This document shows positions 24,807 through 36,954 of a stretch of DNA of 64,000 nt, piece by piece. Made by a program: the position numbers and the translations under genes. Location: positions 9,558,701-9,622,700 of the forward strand of contig OY540816.1 in the NCBI GenBank assembly GCA_961205875.1, written 5' to 3'. The notes under the pieces are model-generated. The model worked only from the letters and a program-made list of their open reading frames with translations, made no database searches and was not told the DNA's origin. Source of the DNA: Sialis fuliginosa. Taxonomy: Eukaryota > Arthropoda > Insecta > Megaloptera > Sialidae. Each line of letters begins with the position of its first letter. Position 1 is the first letter of the stretch.

Positions 24807-25752
24807 ATTTTTACTTTCTTATACCATGTATATGAAATATACATTAGTATAAGTAAGTATAGTGAAGCCGATTTTTTTCGAACTCCGGATTTTGACGGAA
24901 TTATCTATTTTGACCTTCCCTGAATCCATTCTGACTATTTTCGCCATGATGTCTGTGTGTCCGTCTGTCTGTCTGTCTGTAAGCGCTGTAACTCAAATAC
25001 GACAAATCGTAGAAGGCTGATATTTTATATTTAACATTAATTTTTGGCTGGGAAGAAAACGTCCTATTTTTGAAAACGATCTTTCAACCGGGTACGGATG
25101 TTTACCTACGTTAATTTTTTAATTTTTCGAATTACTCTGAAACAGTACAAAATAGAGAAAAATGGTCAAGTTAAAAAATGTAGGTTATATCTATATCTAT
25201 AATTTATGTTCTATTCATTTTTTTGTAAAAACGAATTTTTGAAAAAAAAAATTATTATAATTCAAATGGTTCATAACAGAGGAGAAATATCTGCCATGAG
25301 TGTCATGGGACTTTCTTATACGTATTACAGAGATTGAACAGTGTGTGTATTTGCCGTAGGTAACATGGGACTTTCTTATACGTAATACTGAGAGTGAACT
25401 GTGTAGGTGAATCTAAATAATTACATAAAAAAATTCTCTCTGGCTAAATCATAAATGTTGGAAAAAAATGTATGGAGAATAAATTATAGATAATAACATA
25501 CTCGATATTTTTTATCTAAAACATTTTTTTCTTATTTCAAAAATAATTCAAAAATCCAAAAATTTACAAGAGTAAACATCCGTTTTCAGTTATTACGTTA
25601 AAAAAAATCACTTGTTATATAATGGAGAAAATAATATTACCTATATTATTCATTTTGTTTTATTTTGTTAGAAATGTTTTAATAAACAAAGAATCACGTA
25701 TATAATTCACTGTTAGGTTAGGTTAGGCATAAGAAAGTCCCGTGGTTCCCAA
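24807..25752 (+). repeat. 0.94-kb direct repeat, copy 1
   Basis: 946 bp nearly identical to 62083-63018. It starts ATTTTTACTTTCTTATACC and contains a (CTGT)n run and AAGCGCTGTAACTCAAATAC. Two tandem units of about 67 bp end in ATGGGACTTTCTTATACG. It ends AAGAAAGTCCCGTGGTTCCC. The terminal AAGAAAGTCCC is an inverted copy of the internal GGGACTTTCTT, so its right part is a partial foldback. Family unknown; no coding capacity. Confidence 0.92.
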
Positions 25753-25821
25753 GGCAGATATTTTTCTTGATGGATAGACCGGAAAATCACGTAATGTTCA
25801 ATATTTTCACTCAACACTTAC

Positions 25822-26000
25822 AAGAGTTATTCCTCCGGTGCTGGTGACTTCTACTGAAGTCCCGTCTCTTGGCGACGGCGTCCTGGATACTGCTCGCGCT
25901 ACTCGCCGAGCCATGCTTACTCGTGGACACGCTCTCGGGACTCGCCATAGGCGCCGATGACACACCTTGTTGCGTCGCTCCACCCGAGCTAGGTCCTTGG
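25822..26000 (-). CDS. sei: sei exon: Ser-rich linker
   Basis: Encodes 59 complete codons of the linker. It starts QGPSSGGATQQGVSSAP, then has ASPESVSTSKHGSASSAS, and ends DAVAKRRDFSRSHQHRRNNS. The first two thirds are Ser/Gly/Ala-rich and probably disordered. The last third is basic (KRRDF, HQHRR). In human KCNH2 a comparable basic, Ser-rich stretch (RRASSADDIE region) precedes the conserved DSDLVRYR motif, and here the matching motif follows in the next exon. The acceptor is TGTATGTTTCAG. The donor is T followed by GTAAGT, a perfect consensus. Length is 179 nt (1 + 59 codons + 1). The trailing T plus CT of the next exon gives Ser. Confidence 0.87.
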
Positions 26001-27813
26001 CTGAAACATACAGTAGTTCGACTTTTTATTTATGTTATGATATGGAGTTAAAAAAAATATTGTCTGAGTTATAAACGAACTCTCTAATTCAAAATACAGT
26101 AAATTTGATAGTTGTCTCATGTTGAATAGATTTTAAACAAGATTATATCAAAGCAGACCACTATCTTTCAGTACCTCATAAAAAGATTTGAGTGTTTATT
26201 TGACTTGGGGAATTTGTTTAAAATATACATTTTGTTTATTTTACTTTTTATGAAACGAATTATTAATAAATATACATTCATGTAAAAAAGGCACATAAAA
26301 AATATATAAAATTTAACAAAAAAAATAATTAATGTAAGGTATATCTATATAATTATAAAAAAATACCTTTAGACACAAAAATATGTAAAAATAACGAAAA
26401 ATATTTGTCAAGTGCTTAAGATGAAGCTTTGTAAATTTTGTAATAAAATAGATATATGTCCTTGATATTACGTATTAAAAACAGTTTAAAAACCCATTAT
26501 AAGTAGTTGTTAAATGTTAAATTATGTATATTAAAGTTTCTTAAAAATATGTTGTAAAAATTATGGATGTTATACAAATTTCTTATATCAGACCGGAGTT
26601 TTATTTTATATATTTTTTATTTTGAAATTATGTAGGTATATATCCTATATACTTAATACAGGTTTTCTAAATAATAATCTTTTTTTTTAACTTTTTGACG
26701 TTTTTTTTCAAATCAAAAAGTTATTTATACAATTATATGATTATTAAAAAAAATTATTGCTAATAACATCCGTTATAATTCTTTTGGAATTTAAAAAATA
26801 CAAGTTATTTTAAATAATTATTGGTTAAGTAAATAGTTTTTAAATATTTGGAATAAATAACTGATGATTGAAAATCATTTTCAGCAGAGTTATCTTTATA
26901 AAACTTTACTGATAAATTAATTTAGTCATGATTTATTTCATCGCGTGGGAATAATAATTCAATAAGATTTTCCAGTTAGCAGTAAAACTTTTAAAGTGTT
27001 TTGAATAGTAGAAAGACGAAATATATATTGCCACTTTAAAGAACTCTTGACAATATTAACTTTAATTATTAATAAAGGGCATAACATAATTATAATTTAA
27101 ATTTAGATGTGGAAAACAGATACTGCTTTTAAGATACATATATTATTTTACGTTTATTAATTACACAGCCACACACAAAAAAGTTACATAACTTTTTGGA
27201 GACTATTGTATTTCTATATATTTTGATGCGCTGAATTCGAATTCGAGGACAAAATAGCAACCTCGAAAAAACTAATTTTTAATTTTGAAAATTTGGTTTT
27301 TCGAGGTTATTTTCCGAATGAATAAAAAAATGTGATATTTTGATCTCAAATTCGAATTCAGTGCTTCAAATTACATAAAAATATAATCATCTCAGAAAAA
27401 GTTATGTATCTTTTTTTGTGTGGCTGTGTTAAAATGATCATTATTTTTTGTGAAAACAAGACCTACCTAGATATACTAAACATACATTATTATAAACATT
27501 AATATAACAACAAAATAGAAATAACCTGACTTTTACGCAGGATTTTTTCATTTATAAAACATAAAAACATACGTACAATAACCAGTGAATGTTAATCGGT
27601 TAATTTTAACATATCATTTCCAGATTAATGTGTTTTTTACACATGTTTTGAAAACGTTTTTGTTTTTTTTGGTATATTTGTTAGTATAACCATAGTTTTT
27701 AGTGTCAATTAACAACGAACTTTATTTAGATACGGACACACACTTACACACACATGTATGTAAGAATTAATTGTGTTAGGAAGTTTCGGAGCACAGCGTA
27801 GGTAAATGCGTAC
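26001..27813 (-). other. sei: sei intron of about 1.8 kb
   Basis: Mostly simple AT-rich sequence. The only discrete element is the 265-bp inverted-repeat MITE at 27164-27428. Confidence 0.8.
27164..27428. mobile_element. Inverted-repeat MITE, 265 bp, TTA duplication
   Basis: The ends are CACAGCCACACACAAAAAAG and CTTTTTTTGTGTGGCTGTG-like, flanked by TTA on both sides. Inner inverted motifs are GAATTCGAATT and CCTCGAAAAA. The 3-bp TTA site suggests a PIF/Harbinger-type MITE; this is an inference. Confidence 0.82.
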
Positions 27814-28059
27814 CTGGAGGATTTTCTAGGTTTGGAAGTCTTATGCGTCGGCAACTCTTTATCAAAGCTACTTTGGCCACTGTTTGGCGTGCTATGGCTC
27901 ATATCTAACACCGTGCAATCCCTTCGCGCGGGCTCCAGTAGCGGTTGCGGCGGTGATTGTTGCACCGAGTCCTCCTTGCCCGCTTTGACTAGGGGCTTGG
28001 CGGCGGTGGATGTGGTTGCCGCTATGGGAGTTGTTTCATCCGGTTTTGGAGTGTCTAAC
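27814..28059 (-). CDS. sei: sei exon: Pro/Ser/Lys-rich linker
   Basis: Encodes 81 complete codons of the variable cytoplasmic linker. The sequence starts LDTPKPDETTPIAATTST, continues with a QQSPPQPLLEP stretch, then CTVLDMSHSTPNSGQSSFD and a basic end SKPRKSS. It is low-complexity and has no recognisable domain. The comparable region of vertebrate ERG is also long, Ser/Pro-rich and unstructured. The acceptor is AACTCCCCAG followed by GTTAG, and the donor is TCCAG followed by GTACGC. Length is 246 nt (1 + 81 codons + 2); AG plus C of the next exon gives Ser. The 120-codon open frame on the opposite strand here is only a shadow of this exon's composition. A large nested palindrome begins about 260 bp upstream of the acceptor. 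Confidence 0.85.
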
Positions 28060-28320
28060 CTGGGGAGTTTATATTTGTCTAGTTATTCAACAGACAACTC
28101 GGTAGCGTGCGTGTGTGTGTGTGCTTGTATGAAAGTAGTGCTAGATAGAGTGCTGTGGAGAATAGAGAGAATGCATAGAAGAGAGAAGACCTAGTCGAAT
28201 TAAAACATCCCACAAGTTCCCATCTTCAAAGATACTTTCGTATAATCGATCGATTTTGATTTAAATGTTAGTATATATATAATAATATATATATAAATAT
28301 ATGAGCTATTTCACCAAATA

Positions 28321-29462
28321 CTATTCGCTATGGTTACCCGGGAAAAAATTTCAGATCTGAAGTGATCTTGGTTGATCTTCATTTTGGAACAAATCAGATC
28401 TTTGTAGATAAATAAACTTTTGTCTACCTTAAATAACAAATTAATACACATATACTATATAGAAACCTTGTTTATAATTTAATCAATTAAAAAAAATTGT
28501 ACAGAAACGTATTGAATGATATTTGAGGCCCGTGTATTAAATTAATAAATAAATTCACAACTCACCCCCTGTCACAGATGAAGGGTTGTAATTGGTCTCA
28601 TTCGATCCAGCGGGAAAAATACTTCGGAATACTAGGTGAATTTTTCTCTGTTTCGCTACTTATGGTATTCATTATAGAAAATCGTAAATATCTCGACTCC
28701 TGTGCTAAATAGAGGGTTGTTTTGCTCTCCACACCCCTAGTATCCCGAAGTATTTTTCCCGCTGGATCGAATGAGACCAAGTACAACCCTTCATCTGTGA
28801 CAGGGGGTGAGTTGTGAATTTATTTATTAATTTAATACACGGGCCTCAAATATCATTCAATACGTTTCTGTACAATTTTTTTTAATTGATTAAATTATAA
28901 ACAAGGTTTCTATATAGGTAGTATATGTGTATTGTATTTGTTATTTAAGGTAGACAAAAGTTTATTTATTTACAAATATCTGATTTGTTCCAAAATGAAG
29001 ATCAACCGAGATCACTTCAGATCTGAAATTTTTCCCGGGTAGTGACCACTCTGTCACCTATCGAATAAAACTTGAACCCTTGAAAGTCTCAAACAGCCAT
29101 TTGAATTTAAATTATGATTTCTATTATTAATATTACTTACCGTTCAATGTAAATGTATTATTAAAAAAACTAAAGTGTGCACAGCAAACATTAACATTTT
29201 TATAATTAATGGAGGTAAAATTTAAATTTTTCACCCATATTTATTTAACAGCTGCATTTTTGGATGAAAAATTAATTTTTTATTGGATGAATTACTGTCA
29301 CAATTTGGTACAGCACAACGTTATTCTATTTATCTTTTATTTTAATTGCTTGTTTACATAATTTTTACATTATATTTAAAAATTTCAAATGGCTGTTTGG
29401 AACTTCAGAAGGATTCAAATTTTATCCGATAGGTGGCAGAGTGGTCACTGACCATAGCGAAG
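28321..29462. mobile_element. Outer TA-flanked foldback, interrupted
   Basis: The outer ends (CTATTCGCTATGG and CCATAGCGAAG) lie in TA context. The right arm reads GTGACCACTCTG...CACCTATCG and folds back to CGATAGGTGGCAGAGTGGTCAC. The left arm is split from its tip by the 28337-29039 palindrome, so removing that insert restores the symmetry. Confidence 0.8.
28337..29039. mobile_element. Near-perfect palindromic element, 703 bp, inside the outer foldback
   Basis: The arms of about 300 bp each run from CCCGGGAAAAAATTTCAGATC inward to GGGAAAAATACTTCGG, with a spacer of about 100 bp and a mirrored right arm. TA flanks both sides (28335-28336, 29040-29041). The arms look nearly identical, which implies recent insertion or arm-to-arm conversion. 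Confidence 0.9.
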
Positions 29463-30184
29463 TATAGTTTTAGATTTTATTCTTATGAATTATTTGATTG
29501 ATGTTTTCGAATATACAAAAAATTTCTTACGTAAAACATACTCAAAATTCTGAAAATAACACTGTACGAAAACCACGAAAATTGACACTGAAATATAAAA
29601 ATTGATTTTCATTCAAATACGACATAAATTTTCTTGAGTTTGATATTTTTCGGTAAATTCAGAATTTTTTACATAAAATATGTTAATTTCATATTGAAAT
29701 CTTTGTAGGCTTCCGTTGAATATAAAAAACCATCTGTGTACAGTATATGTGTCATTTATTACTCATTGTATAATATTTTAAATCAGGAATATGGAAATAG
29801 ATATTAAAAATATAGTTTTGAAATAAAGCAGAAATTAAGGAGAAAGATACAAAAAAAAATAAAAACAAAAAAATAGAGGACCTTTACTATTTTATACATA
29901 ATATTTACTAAAGCTTTTTAAGTCGGAATTATATAGTGTTATAGCAGGATAAAACCAACAGTATAATAATGTGCATGTGGGTGTGTGTATTTGTGTGTAA
30001 TAAAAAATGTGACTACATATGTAGGTATATATGCTTACATTATTTCATAAACTTAATAGTATGTACATATATAAAATTTACAAAGCCGCATCTACGAAAC
30101 GAATATTTAATGTTATTTTTTTTATACATATTGAATAAGTTTTCATTACAGTACCTACATATATATACCATATGTGTACACTTA

Positions 30185-30713
30185 GTCCAGTAATGTTAGA
30201 TTTCAACTGCGAAAAGAATAGCAGTTAGCTGATTTTTTGTATACATCTTAGTTACGATGTTTTAAATAACGTGTAAAAAGTCCCCGATGATATCGTGCCG
30301 GCATTGCGAGATATTGAAGGTCTAATGTCACGAAAAACAGTTATTAGCGAATATATCGCTTCCTATGGCTCGGAAGTCAATCAAATCCCATAGTATGCGA
30401 ATATATAGCCATACTTTTTCGACGCTCTACCACGAAAATGGTTGTTTTTCAGAAAAATGGAAAGAACTTTTTTTCTTAAGAATTTAATAATACACCATTT
30501 ATATAATAACCTCTATTGACCTCCGAGCCATAGGAAGCGAGATATTCGCTAATAACCATTTTTCGTGATATTAGACCTTCAATATCTCGCAACGTCGGCA
30601 CGATATCGTTGGGAACTTTTTACACGTTATTTAAAACTAAGGTGTATACAAAAAATCAGCTAACTACTATTTTTTTCGTAAATTGGTTGAATTAATATCT
30701 AAAATTACTGGAC
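30185..30713. mobile_element. TA-flanked foldback element, 529 bp
   Basis: The ends are GTCCAGTAATGTTAGAT and ATCTAAAATTACTGGAC, with TA outside. The arms match through AGCAGTTAGCTGATTTTTTG, ACGTGTAAAAAGT and GCGAGATATTGAAGGTCTAA. A solo end of this family is at 48222-48277. Confidence 0.87.
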
Positions 30714-31456
30714 TAACTAGTACAGAATAGAAATACTAATTTAATTAACAGAATCAGACTATAAGATAAAAATATGAAAATAATTATAATATGCATACGT
30801 TTGCGAAAAATATATAAAATTTAGGTCATACAAATTACAACTAATAAAATATATTATAATAACATACATAAACAACATATGATAATATATTATATAAAAT
30901 TAATATATAATAAATTAGTGCAATGGGTAATTGTTTAAATTAAATTATTTACTCTAGCAACTATGTATTAAAATTAAATTAGATAATTATATGAACAGCA
31001 ACGAGTAATAATTTATAATCTCTAATTAAATATAAATTAGGTCTTTGCTTACAGACACTAATAAATATCAACAACCTACTATAAAATCAACAAATCCGTG
31101 TAGTGTATCATTTAATTATTTCATTAATATGAACCTTTTAACTCTGCATTGAATTGTTGTAAAAAGTTCATTTTATGACAATAAAAATGGTATATTATTT
31201 ATATAACTAAAATTTTATTACAACTGAAATTTTCACTGTTTCTAATAGTACCTATCTGTTTCCAAATGTATTCGACGATTATTTTATAATACGGTTCATT
31301 TATTTATTTATTATTATTTTAATTGATTAGGTTTAAAATTATAATATTAATGAATTTTTTTCTAAATATCCTTTTCATGGTAGAACCTCTCTTTTGAATA
31401 TTCTTATCAGACTAAAATTGACAAAATTCTAGTTACCTCGCCAACAACATCGAGTG

Positions 31457-31868
31457 CAGCGTTTATCAACTCTTTAATGTTTGCGGCCCAATTTTCAATC
31501 ACAGTTCTTCCCCCCCCCCTCCCTTTCATACAATAATTTTATTAAACCTTCTATCGAAAAATTTTGCTCTGCAAGACAGTCACTAATAATTATTAATCTT
31601 GTTTTTAATTTAATATTGATAAGTTAATTATTAAATACATTGTGCAGTTCTGATAAATCTTATTTATAAGTGTATTATATTAGTGTAAATGTAAACTTGT
31701 ATTTTATTTTTTATTATGTCAGAATGTATTTTATTACTTTTTTTTAAAATAAATTAAATAAATTTTTTAATAATATTTTTTCTCATTTTTTCTCGATATG
31801 CTCGCGCCCCCCATTTAGTTTTATCACGCCTTCCTAGAAAGGCGCCCCCCACTGGTTGAGAATCGCTG
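31457..31868. mobile_element. hAT-like repeat (CAGCG...CGCTG), copy 1
   Basis: Starts CAGCGTTTATCAAC and ends GGTTGAGAATCGCTG. It shares TTGCGGCCC, a C-homopolymer, AAGACAGTCACTAATAATT and TCTCGATATGCTCGCGCCCC with 61349-61690. No clean 8-bp duplication is left. Confidence 0.75.
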
Positions 31869-31885
31869 AGTTAGGTACACAAATA

Positions 31886-32709
31886 AAGGGTGACAAATTA
31901 AGAGTGACCCATTATTAATTAATAATATCGAAAAAGTAATCACTTAGTGGACCTAATTTTAACTGTCAAATCTTTTGCCTGTATAGAGCATTTTATTTAG
32001 AACCAATTCAATTATTCAGACTCAGAGGTTTGTAACATTTCCACATTCATTATTATGGACCCAATATTCCAACTAATTGTAAGTATATTCTGCACCATGC
32101 AGTTATCTTTTGGGAATGCAGCTCTTTTTCGAACACAACTTGAGACCAAGTAACCAGTAACGCAAATTCTGTTTATTCCTCTAGCTATGCAATTAGAAGT
32201 GAGCTTCGTCGCTCATAATCATACTACACTGCTTGTCACAAATTTTCAATATAACACAGTTTTGGTAAAATTGTCATAAATAAATATAATATAATAAAAT
32301 TATTATTATTATCCAAAATCCAACAACTGAATTCCAAACGTGTCTTTCGATCATTTGGAAAATGTTTTTGGGCATTTTGCCATTTGTATGGATGAAAGTG
32401 TAAATCTTTCTTCAAATTTTTTTTACTGACTCACTTGAAAGTCCTACTTGTTGAGATAAACATCGCAGAGATTGATTAGAATTTGCTTCAATCCAATTAA
32501 ATTATTGTCAGAACTACTTTTGAGTCTGAATAATTGAATTGGTTCTAAATGCGCTACACAGATAATTCTTTAATAAATTAGCCACCGCTGCATTTTCACG
32601 AAAACTTTAAGATTGACAAAAGATTTGACAGATAAAATTAGGCCCACGAAGTGATTACTTTTTTCAATATTATTAATTAAAAATCGGTTACTCTTAATTT
32701 GTCACCCTT
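31886..32709. mobile_element. TA-flanked mariner-like MITE, 824 bp
   Basis: The ends are AAGGGTGACAAATTAAGAGT and ACTCTTAATTTGTCACCCTT with TA outside. The arms match through GTAATCACTT, TGTCAAATCTTTTG and TTTAGAACCAATTCAATTATT. The centre (about 32040-32510) is unmatched and has no readable transposase. Confidence 0.85.
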
Positions 32710-33441
32710 TACTATAGAAAGCGAATGTTCAACGATCAATAGGTGCTTGTTCCCGACAAATATAAACCAATTACGTCTATTGTACCATTTAAATGGTGCA
32801 GAAAATGTTAGTAATTTAACGTACGATAGTCAGTTTGAACGATACAGGCTGTCACATGTTAAAATACTGGCACTTGCTGCATCATTTAAGTATTCCAATA
32901 GTTTATTGAATTTGTTGTTCTCTTGCAGAGCAGATGTTTCTATAAAAATAGTAAACCATCGACCTTCAGCGTATATATTTGCATATTAAATACTTACCTA
33001 TAAATTGGAATGTGTATACTGTATAGGTACGTATTATATGCTAGAGAACCATTACCTATTATTTCATTCATAATATATAATAAAATAGAAACGATATAAG
33101 TATTATAGCATAATAAAACCTAGATTCTCTGGTATAGAAGCGTGTCTAAAAAATATTTGTTGTACGAGGGGAATTAAGATGATTTAAGTATTTTTTAAAC
33201 ATGCGATACAAATTTAGCCTACATTTGACCAGCGAACGCCAAACCATCCACGTCGATACGAACTATTGTTAGCTCGCGACGGCATTATTGATATTTTAAA
33301 TGTTTTTATTTTTATTTTTTTAATACTAGTCAATACGTGAAATGATATAAAAATAATTTTAGTTGGTAGGCATACATATGTATAGGCCAACAGACGCTTA
33401 TGTCTACAGTTTTAACAAATAGGTATATATACACCATTAAC

Positions 33442-33801
33442 CATGGGTGCCGGGAGGGGGGTGCAAGGAGTGCACTTGCACCCCCCTGACAAAAAATAAA
33501 AAACACATGAAAAAATTAAGAAATACTATTTTTAGTTTAAAATTCACTTTTTGAATACAGTTTAAGTCATAGGTGTCCAACCTTTTGAACTTTCTGGGCC
33601 GCAGGTCAGAATATAAAACTGAGAACCTTTTTTTTTTTGTCGCGCCAATTTCAATTCCTATTTTTTTATAAATTTAAACAAAGTTAGATAAAAATAAAAA
33701 CTGAAGACATTTTTTTTTTAGTCATGCTAATTTCAATACAGGTTTACTATTACAAAATTATTAGATGCACCCCCCTGAAAGAAATTCTGCCGGCGCCCAT
33801 G
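33442..33801. mobile_element. hAT-type MITE, 360 bp, perfect 8-bp TSD, with inserted repeat
   Basis: The ends are CATGGGTGCCGG and CCGGCGCCCATG, flanked by CCATTAAC at 33434-33441 and 33802-33809. The interior from about 33566 to 33750 is a copy of the GTCCAACC repeat also seen at 39.2 and 57.1 kb, which suggests a nested insertion. Confidence 0.9.
33566..33750. repeat. GTCCAACC/hAT-like repeat fragment, copy 1
   Basis: Begins ATAGGTGTCCAACCTTTTG, has TCTGGGCCGC, and ends near TCAATACAGGTTTACTA. It matches 39231-39455 (same strand) and 57010-57213 (opposite strand). Confidence 0.7.
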
Positions 33802-34675
33802 CCATTAACAAATATTTTGGATCATATCTTCTAAACTATTACCCGTCTACACCCAAAACCGGGTATAGGTGTTATCAGGGAACCCCCCCTCTACAACACA
33901 TTTCAATACGAAAAAAATCGGAAAGAACAGGTTCAAGGGTTCCCCTTGTTAATTAAATAATATGCAATATTCAAGTTTTTTTCTCTCAATTAAAAAAAGT
34001 GTCTACCTATAATACTTAATTATGTTTTTTTCGGCATTTCAGGTTATTTTTCAATTTAACAACTTTTAATTCCGTTTGAATATTATTTATAATTAGTGTA
34101 TTGTTGTAGGCATTCGGAGAATCATACATAACACGCAATTAATCATTTCTCGACAATTGCGTGTTCACTTATTTTATACGTATTTCCTCGAAAAAGTAAA
34201 AAAAAAAAACATCATTAATTGTATCTTCCAAATAATCATATATAGTTTTAAAAATCTAGTTCTTTGAAATATATTGGTATTCGGATAATTTTAGTTTAAG
34301 TTTAACAATCAATGCGAATATTACATATATTCAGTATCTCGTATAAACTATATCGATTTCAGGTAGGTACCTTATTATTGGATTATACCAGAATGTGATT
34401 AATTAAAGGATAACATGTGTATATGATTGTAGTATAATTCAATTTCCCTATCAATAAATTAAATTAATCCAATACAAGTAAGCCAACTAAATTTTATTTC
34501 AATTAGTAATAATAATTCAAAATTGTAAACATAACAGATATTTGTATCCTAGAATGTGTAAATTTTGTCAAGAAGTATTTATTCTTTATTATTTAATTTA
34601 TTCTTGTATAAGAAAACAAAACAATTCACAGCTAAAGAAAATTTTCCTTAGCTATCGACTACTCTTATGTCTTAT

Positions 34676-34800
34676 TTTTTTATCTATATTACCAGTTGAT
34701 AGCTTGGTACATATCTGTTAAAAAGCAAATCCTGGGTTCTGATTGGTTCATTTGGAGATTTACATGGCTGTTACCAATTTTGATAAAACTGAAGGTTAAT
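34676..34800. repeat. Second copy of the 9.1-kb dispersed repeat
   Basis: Same order of motifs as 9105-9240 (TTACCAGTT, CTTGGTAC, GGGTTCTGATTGG, GGAGATTTACATGG) with scattered substitutions and small gaps. Confidence 0.65.
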
Positions 34801-34816
34801 GTCATTTACTTATACA

Positions 34817-35090
34817 CAGGCCCAGATAAGGGGAGGGGGGCTAGAAGGGTTATATATCCCGGATCTTTATGGTCTCAGGGGCCTCGGCTTGCTGAAAATT
34901 ATTTATATTTTACACATTTATTTAATAATCACACTATTTCTTATACTAAATTAATATTAGAAAGTTATAAGAAGTTTACGAGTTCAAACTGAAAAATTTG
35001 TTAGGAATTTTCTTAGGCTCGCGAAACGGAGAACCCCCCCCTCCAAAATGTTGATTGGCCGGGGCCCCATTGAAGCATTCTCAGGGCCTG
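34817..35090. mobile_element. hAT-like MITE, 274 bp, decayed duplication
   Basis: The ends are CAGGCCCAGATAAG and TCTCAGGGCCTG, with a G-rich left part and GGCCGGGGCCCC near the right. The flanks CTTATACA and TCTATACA are similar but shifted by two bases, so the target duplication is uncertain. Confidence 0.65.
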
Positions 35091-35263
35091 CCTCTATACA
35101 TGTGAACAAGATAATTCAAATTTATAACAAATTACCATGGACGTTCAAATTTTTATCTATAAAAAGTCTATAAACTGATCTAAAAGATATCTTTGTTTCT
35201 AAGAAGTACAACATAAGATAATCATTTTATATACCTATATTATGTATTATAGGTATGTGTACC

Positions 35264-35505
35264 CAGGCCCTGAGAGAGTTTCAATGGAGCCCGGGCCAAA
35301 ACAACATTTCGGAGGGGGCCATACCACTCCGTTTTGCTGGCGTAAGGAAATTCCTATCAAATCTTCTATTATCTTTTTTAGTTTGAACTAGTAAACCACT
35401 TTCTAGTATTGTTTTAGTATTAAAAATAGTAATAGTATTAAATAAATATTATGTAAAAACTAAATAATTTTCAGGGCCTCTGAAACCTCCAGGAACCCGG
35501 GCCTG
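35264..35505. mobile_element. hAT-type MITE, 242 bp, perfect 8-bp TSD
   Basis: The ends are CAGGCCCTGAGAG and CCCGGGCCTG. TGTGTACC is duplicated at 35256-35263 and 35506-35513. The ends resemble those of the neighbouring 34817-35090 element. Confidence 0.9.
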
Positions 35506-36954
35506 TGTGTACCTATGTGAATTTTAACATATTTCATATGGTTGCAATTCAGTCTACGAAATAAAAACTATTTTATTTTTATACCAAACGAAAATTGTAA
35601 AATAAATAACTCTATTGTTAGTAAAATATTATATATAGATTAAAATGAAAATGTTCGTTTTCAAATAATTATTTGAAATATTTAAGTAAGTACTTACACA
35701 AAAGTACTAGTAATCTTTTAGACACTTTCTGTTGTAATAATATTAATAAAATCTTAATGGAAGTTAGTGTTGACTGAACTTTAGAAACCATTGCATTAAA
35801 AAGTTAACAACCTATTAGCTTTGATATAACATAAATTACATTAAGATTCCTAAGTAGGTAGATATGTATAACATTCTATAAGTGATGTGAGTATTTATTA
35901 TTTATTTATCTATAGATGTAGCAGAGCGTCGACACTAACAATAAGTACATAAAAAATATATTTTAAAACTAACAGTAAGAACAAGAATTATTTTTTGAAA
36001 TTCATGCACTTCTAGAACCACTAATATCAAATCAACTATTTCCAAATTAATTTTTTTCAAGCAAAAGATGCAATTCACAATTAAAGAGAAAAATAATGTT
36101 GAAAATATTAAACATTAAATGCAAACGATTGACTTTCAGTTAAAACAAACATTAAAGCTATTTTTTAATATTATCAACTTCTACCAAGAAAAATTTTACG
36201 AGCTTGGAGAAATGAACTATGAAAGTATACATACATATACATATGTATACTTTATATTTACCTACATAATACATACATAGATATACCTTCATTCTAATAC
36301 CTCGTATATAACAGAATTGAAATTTTCCAGAAGAATGAAAAATTGATTATGTTAGGTCGGATATATGTTTAACTAACTATGAATAACACTGACTGTGAGA
36401 AAAAAATGTTTTTGAACGTGATATTAGAATTAGAACTATTCACAAGACCAGCGTTACCAAAGTTATTTTGTCGCAAGAACCTTATACATTTTTTCAAAAA
36501 TAGTTATATTTTTCAGACCATTTCTAGTTTTAATAAGACATTAAAAAAATAATTATATTGATATATAGCAACATAAATATATGGATGAAAAACAAATATT
36601 AATAATCAAACGAATTTTTTATGGATACACATACTAGCAATACTTGAGCGAAGTTATAACCATATGTTACATTATATATGATTTAATTTAAGGGTGTGAT
36701 TTAAACTTTTATAAAAATTAGCAAAGCAATACCAAAAAGACGTGGAATCCCTGAATTTTTCTGTGAAATTCACTTTAGGAATCGCTGGGTTGGAGCGTCA
36801 AAGACGACATTTAAAAATCTTTATTATTTTAATTTACACACGGGGTATTAGAATGATAATATCGACAGGTATGCATTATGTGTAGATAAAAATGTATAAT
36901 GTCTATCATTCCAGTGGAATATTATGATGACATCAAATTTGCAATTACTTTATA

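Larger units (their letters stand above)
17757..25821 (-). other. sei: sei intron of about 8.1 kb
   Basis: Contains a hairpin/GAAAC motif at 18.04 kb, a hAT MITE at 20.0 kb, a 767-bp palindrome at 21.2 kb, a foldback of about 1.2 kb with an inner MITE at 22.1-23.3 kb, an 886-bp foldback at 23.9 kb and one copy of the 0.94-kb direct repeat at 24.8 kb. The interval 18.1-20.0 kb shows nothing recognisable. Confidence 0.8.

Noticed and set aside
25710-25730. GTTAGGTTAGG as insect telomere repeat
   Set aside because: Only two units, and present identically in both copies of the 0.94-kb repeat.
25869-26051. 60-codon plus-strand open frame starting MATASWILL
   Set aside because: Antisense shadow of the sei exon at 25822-26000; the hydrophobic look comes from the complement of Ser/Gly codons.
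27832-28194. 120-codon open frame on the plus strand
   Set aside because: It overlaps the sei exon at 27814-28059 on the opposite strand, has no recognisable domain, and its openness is explained by the GC-rich exon composition.
32699-32989. 96-codon open frame overlapping the right end of the mariner-like MITE
   Set aside because: Begins inside the transposon terminus and shows no domain.
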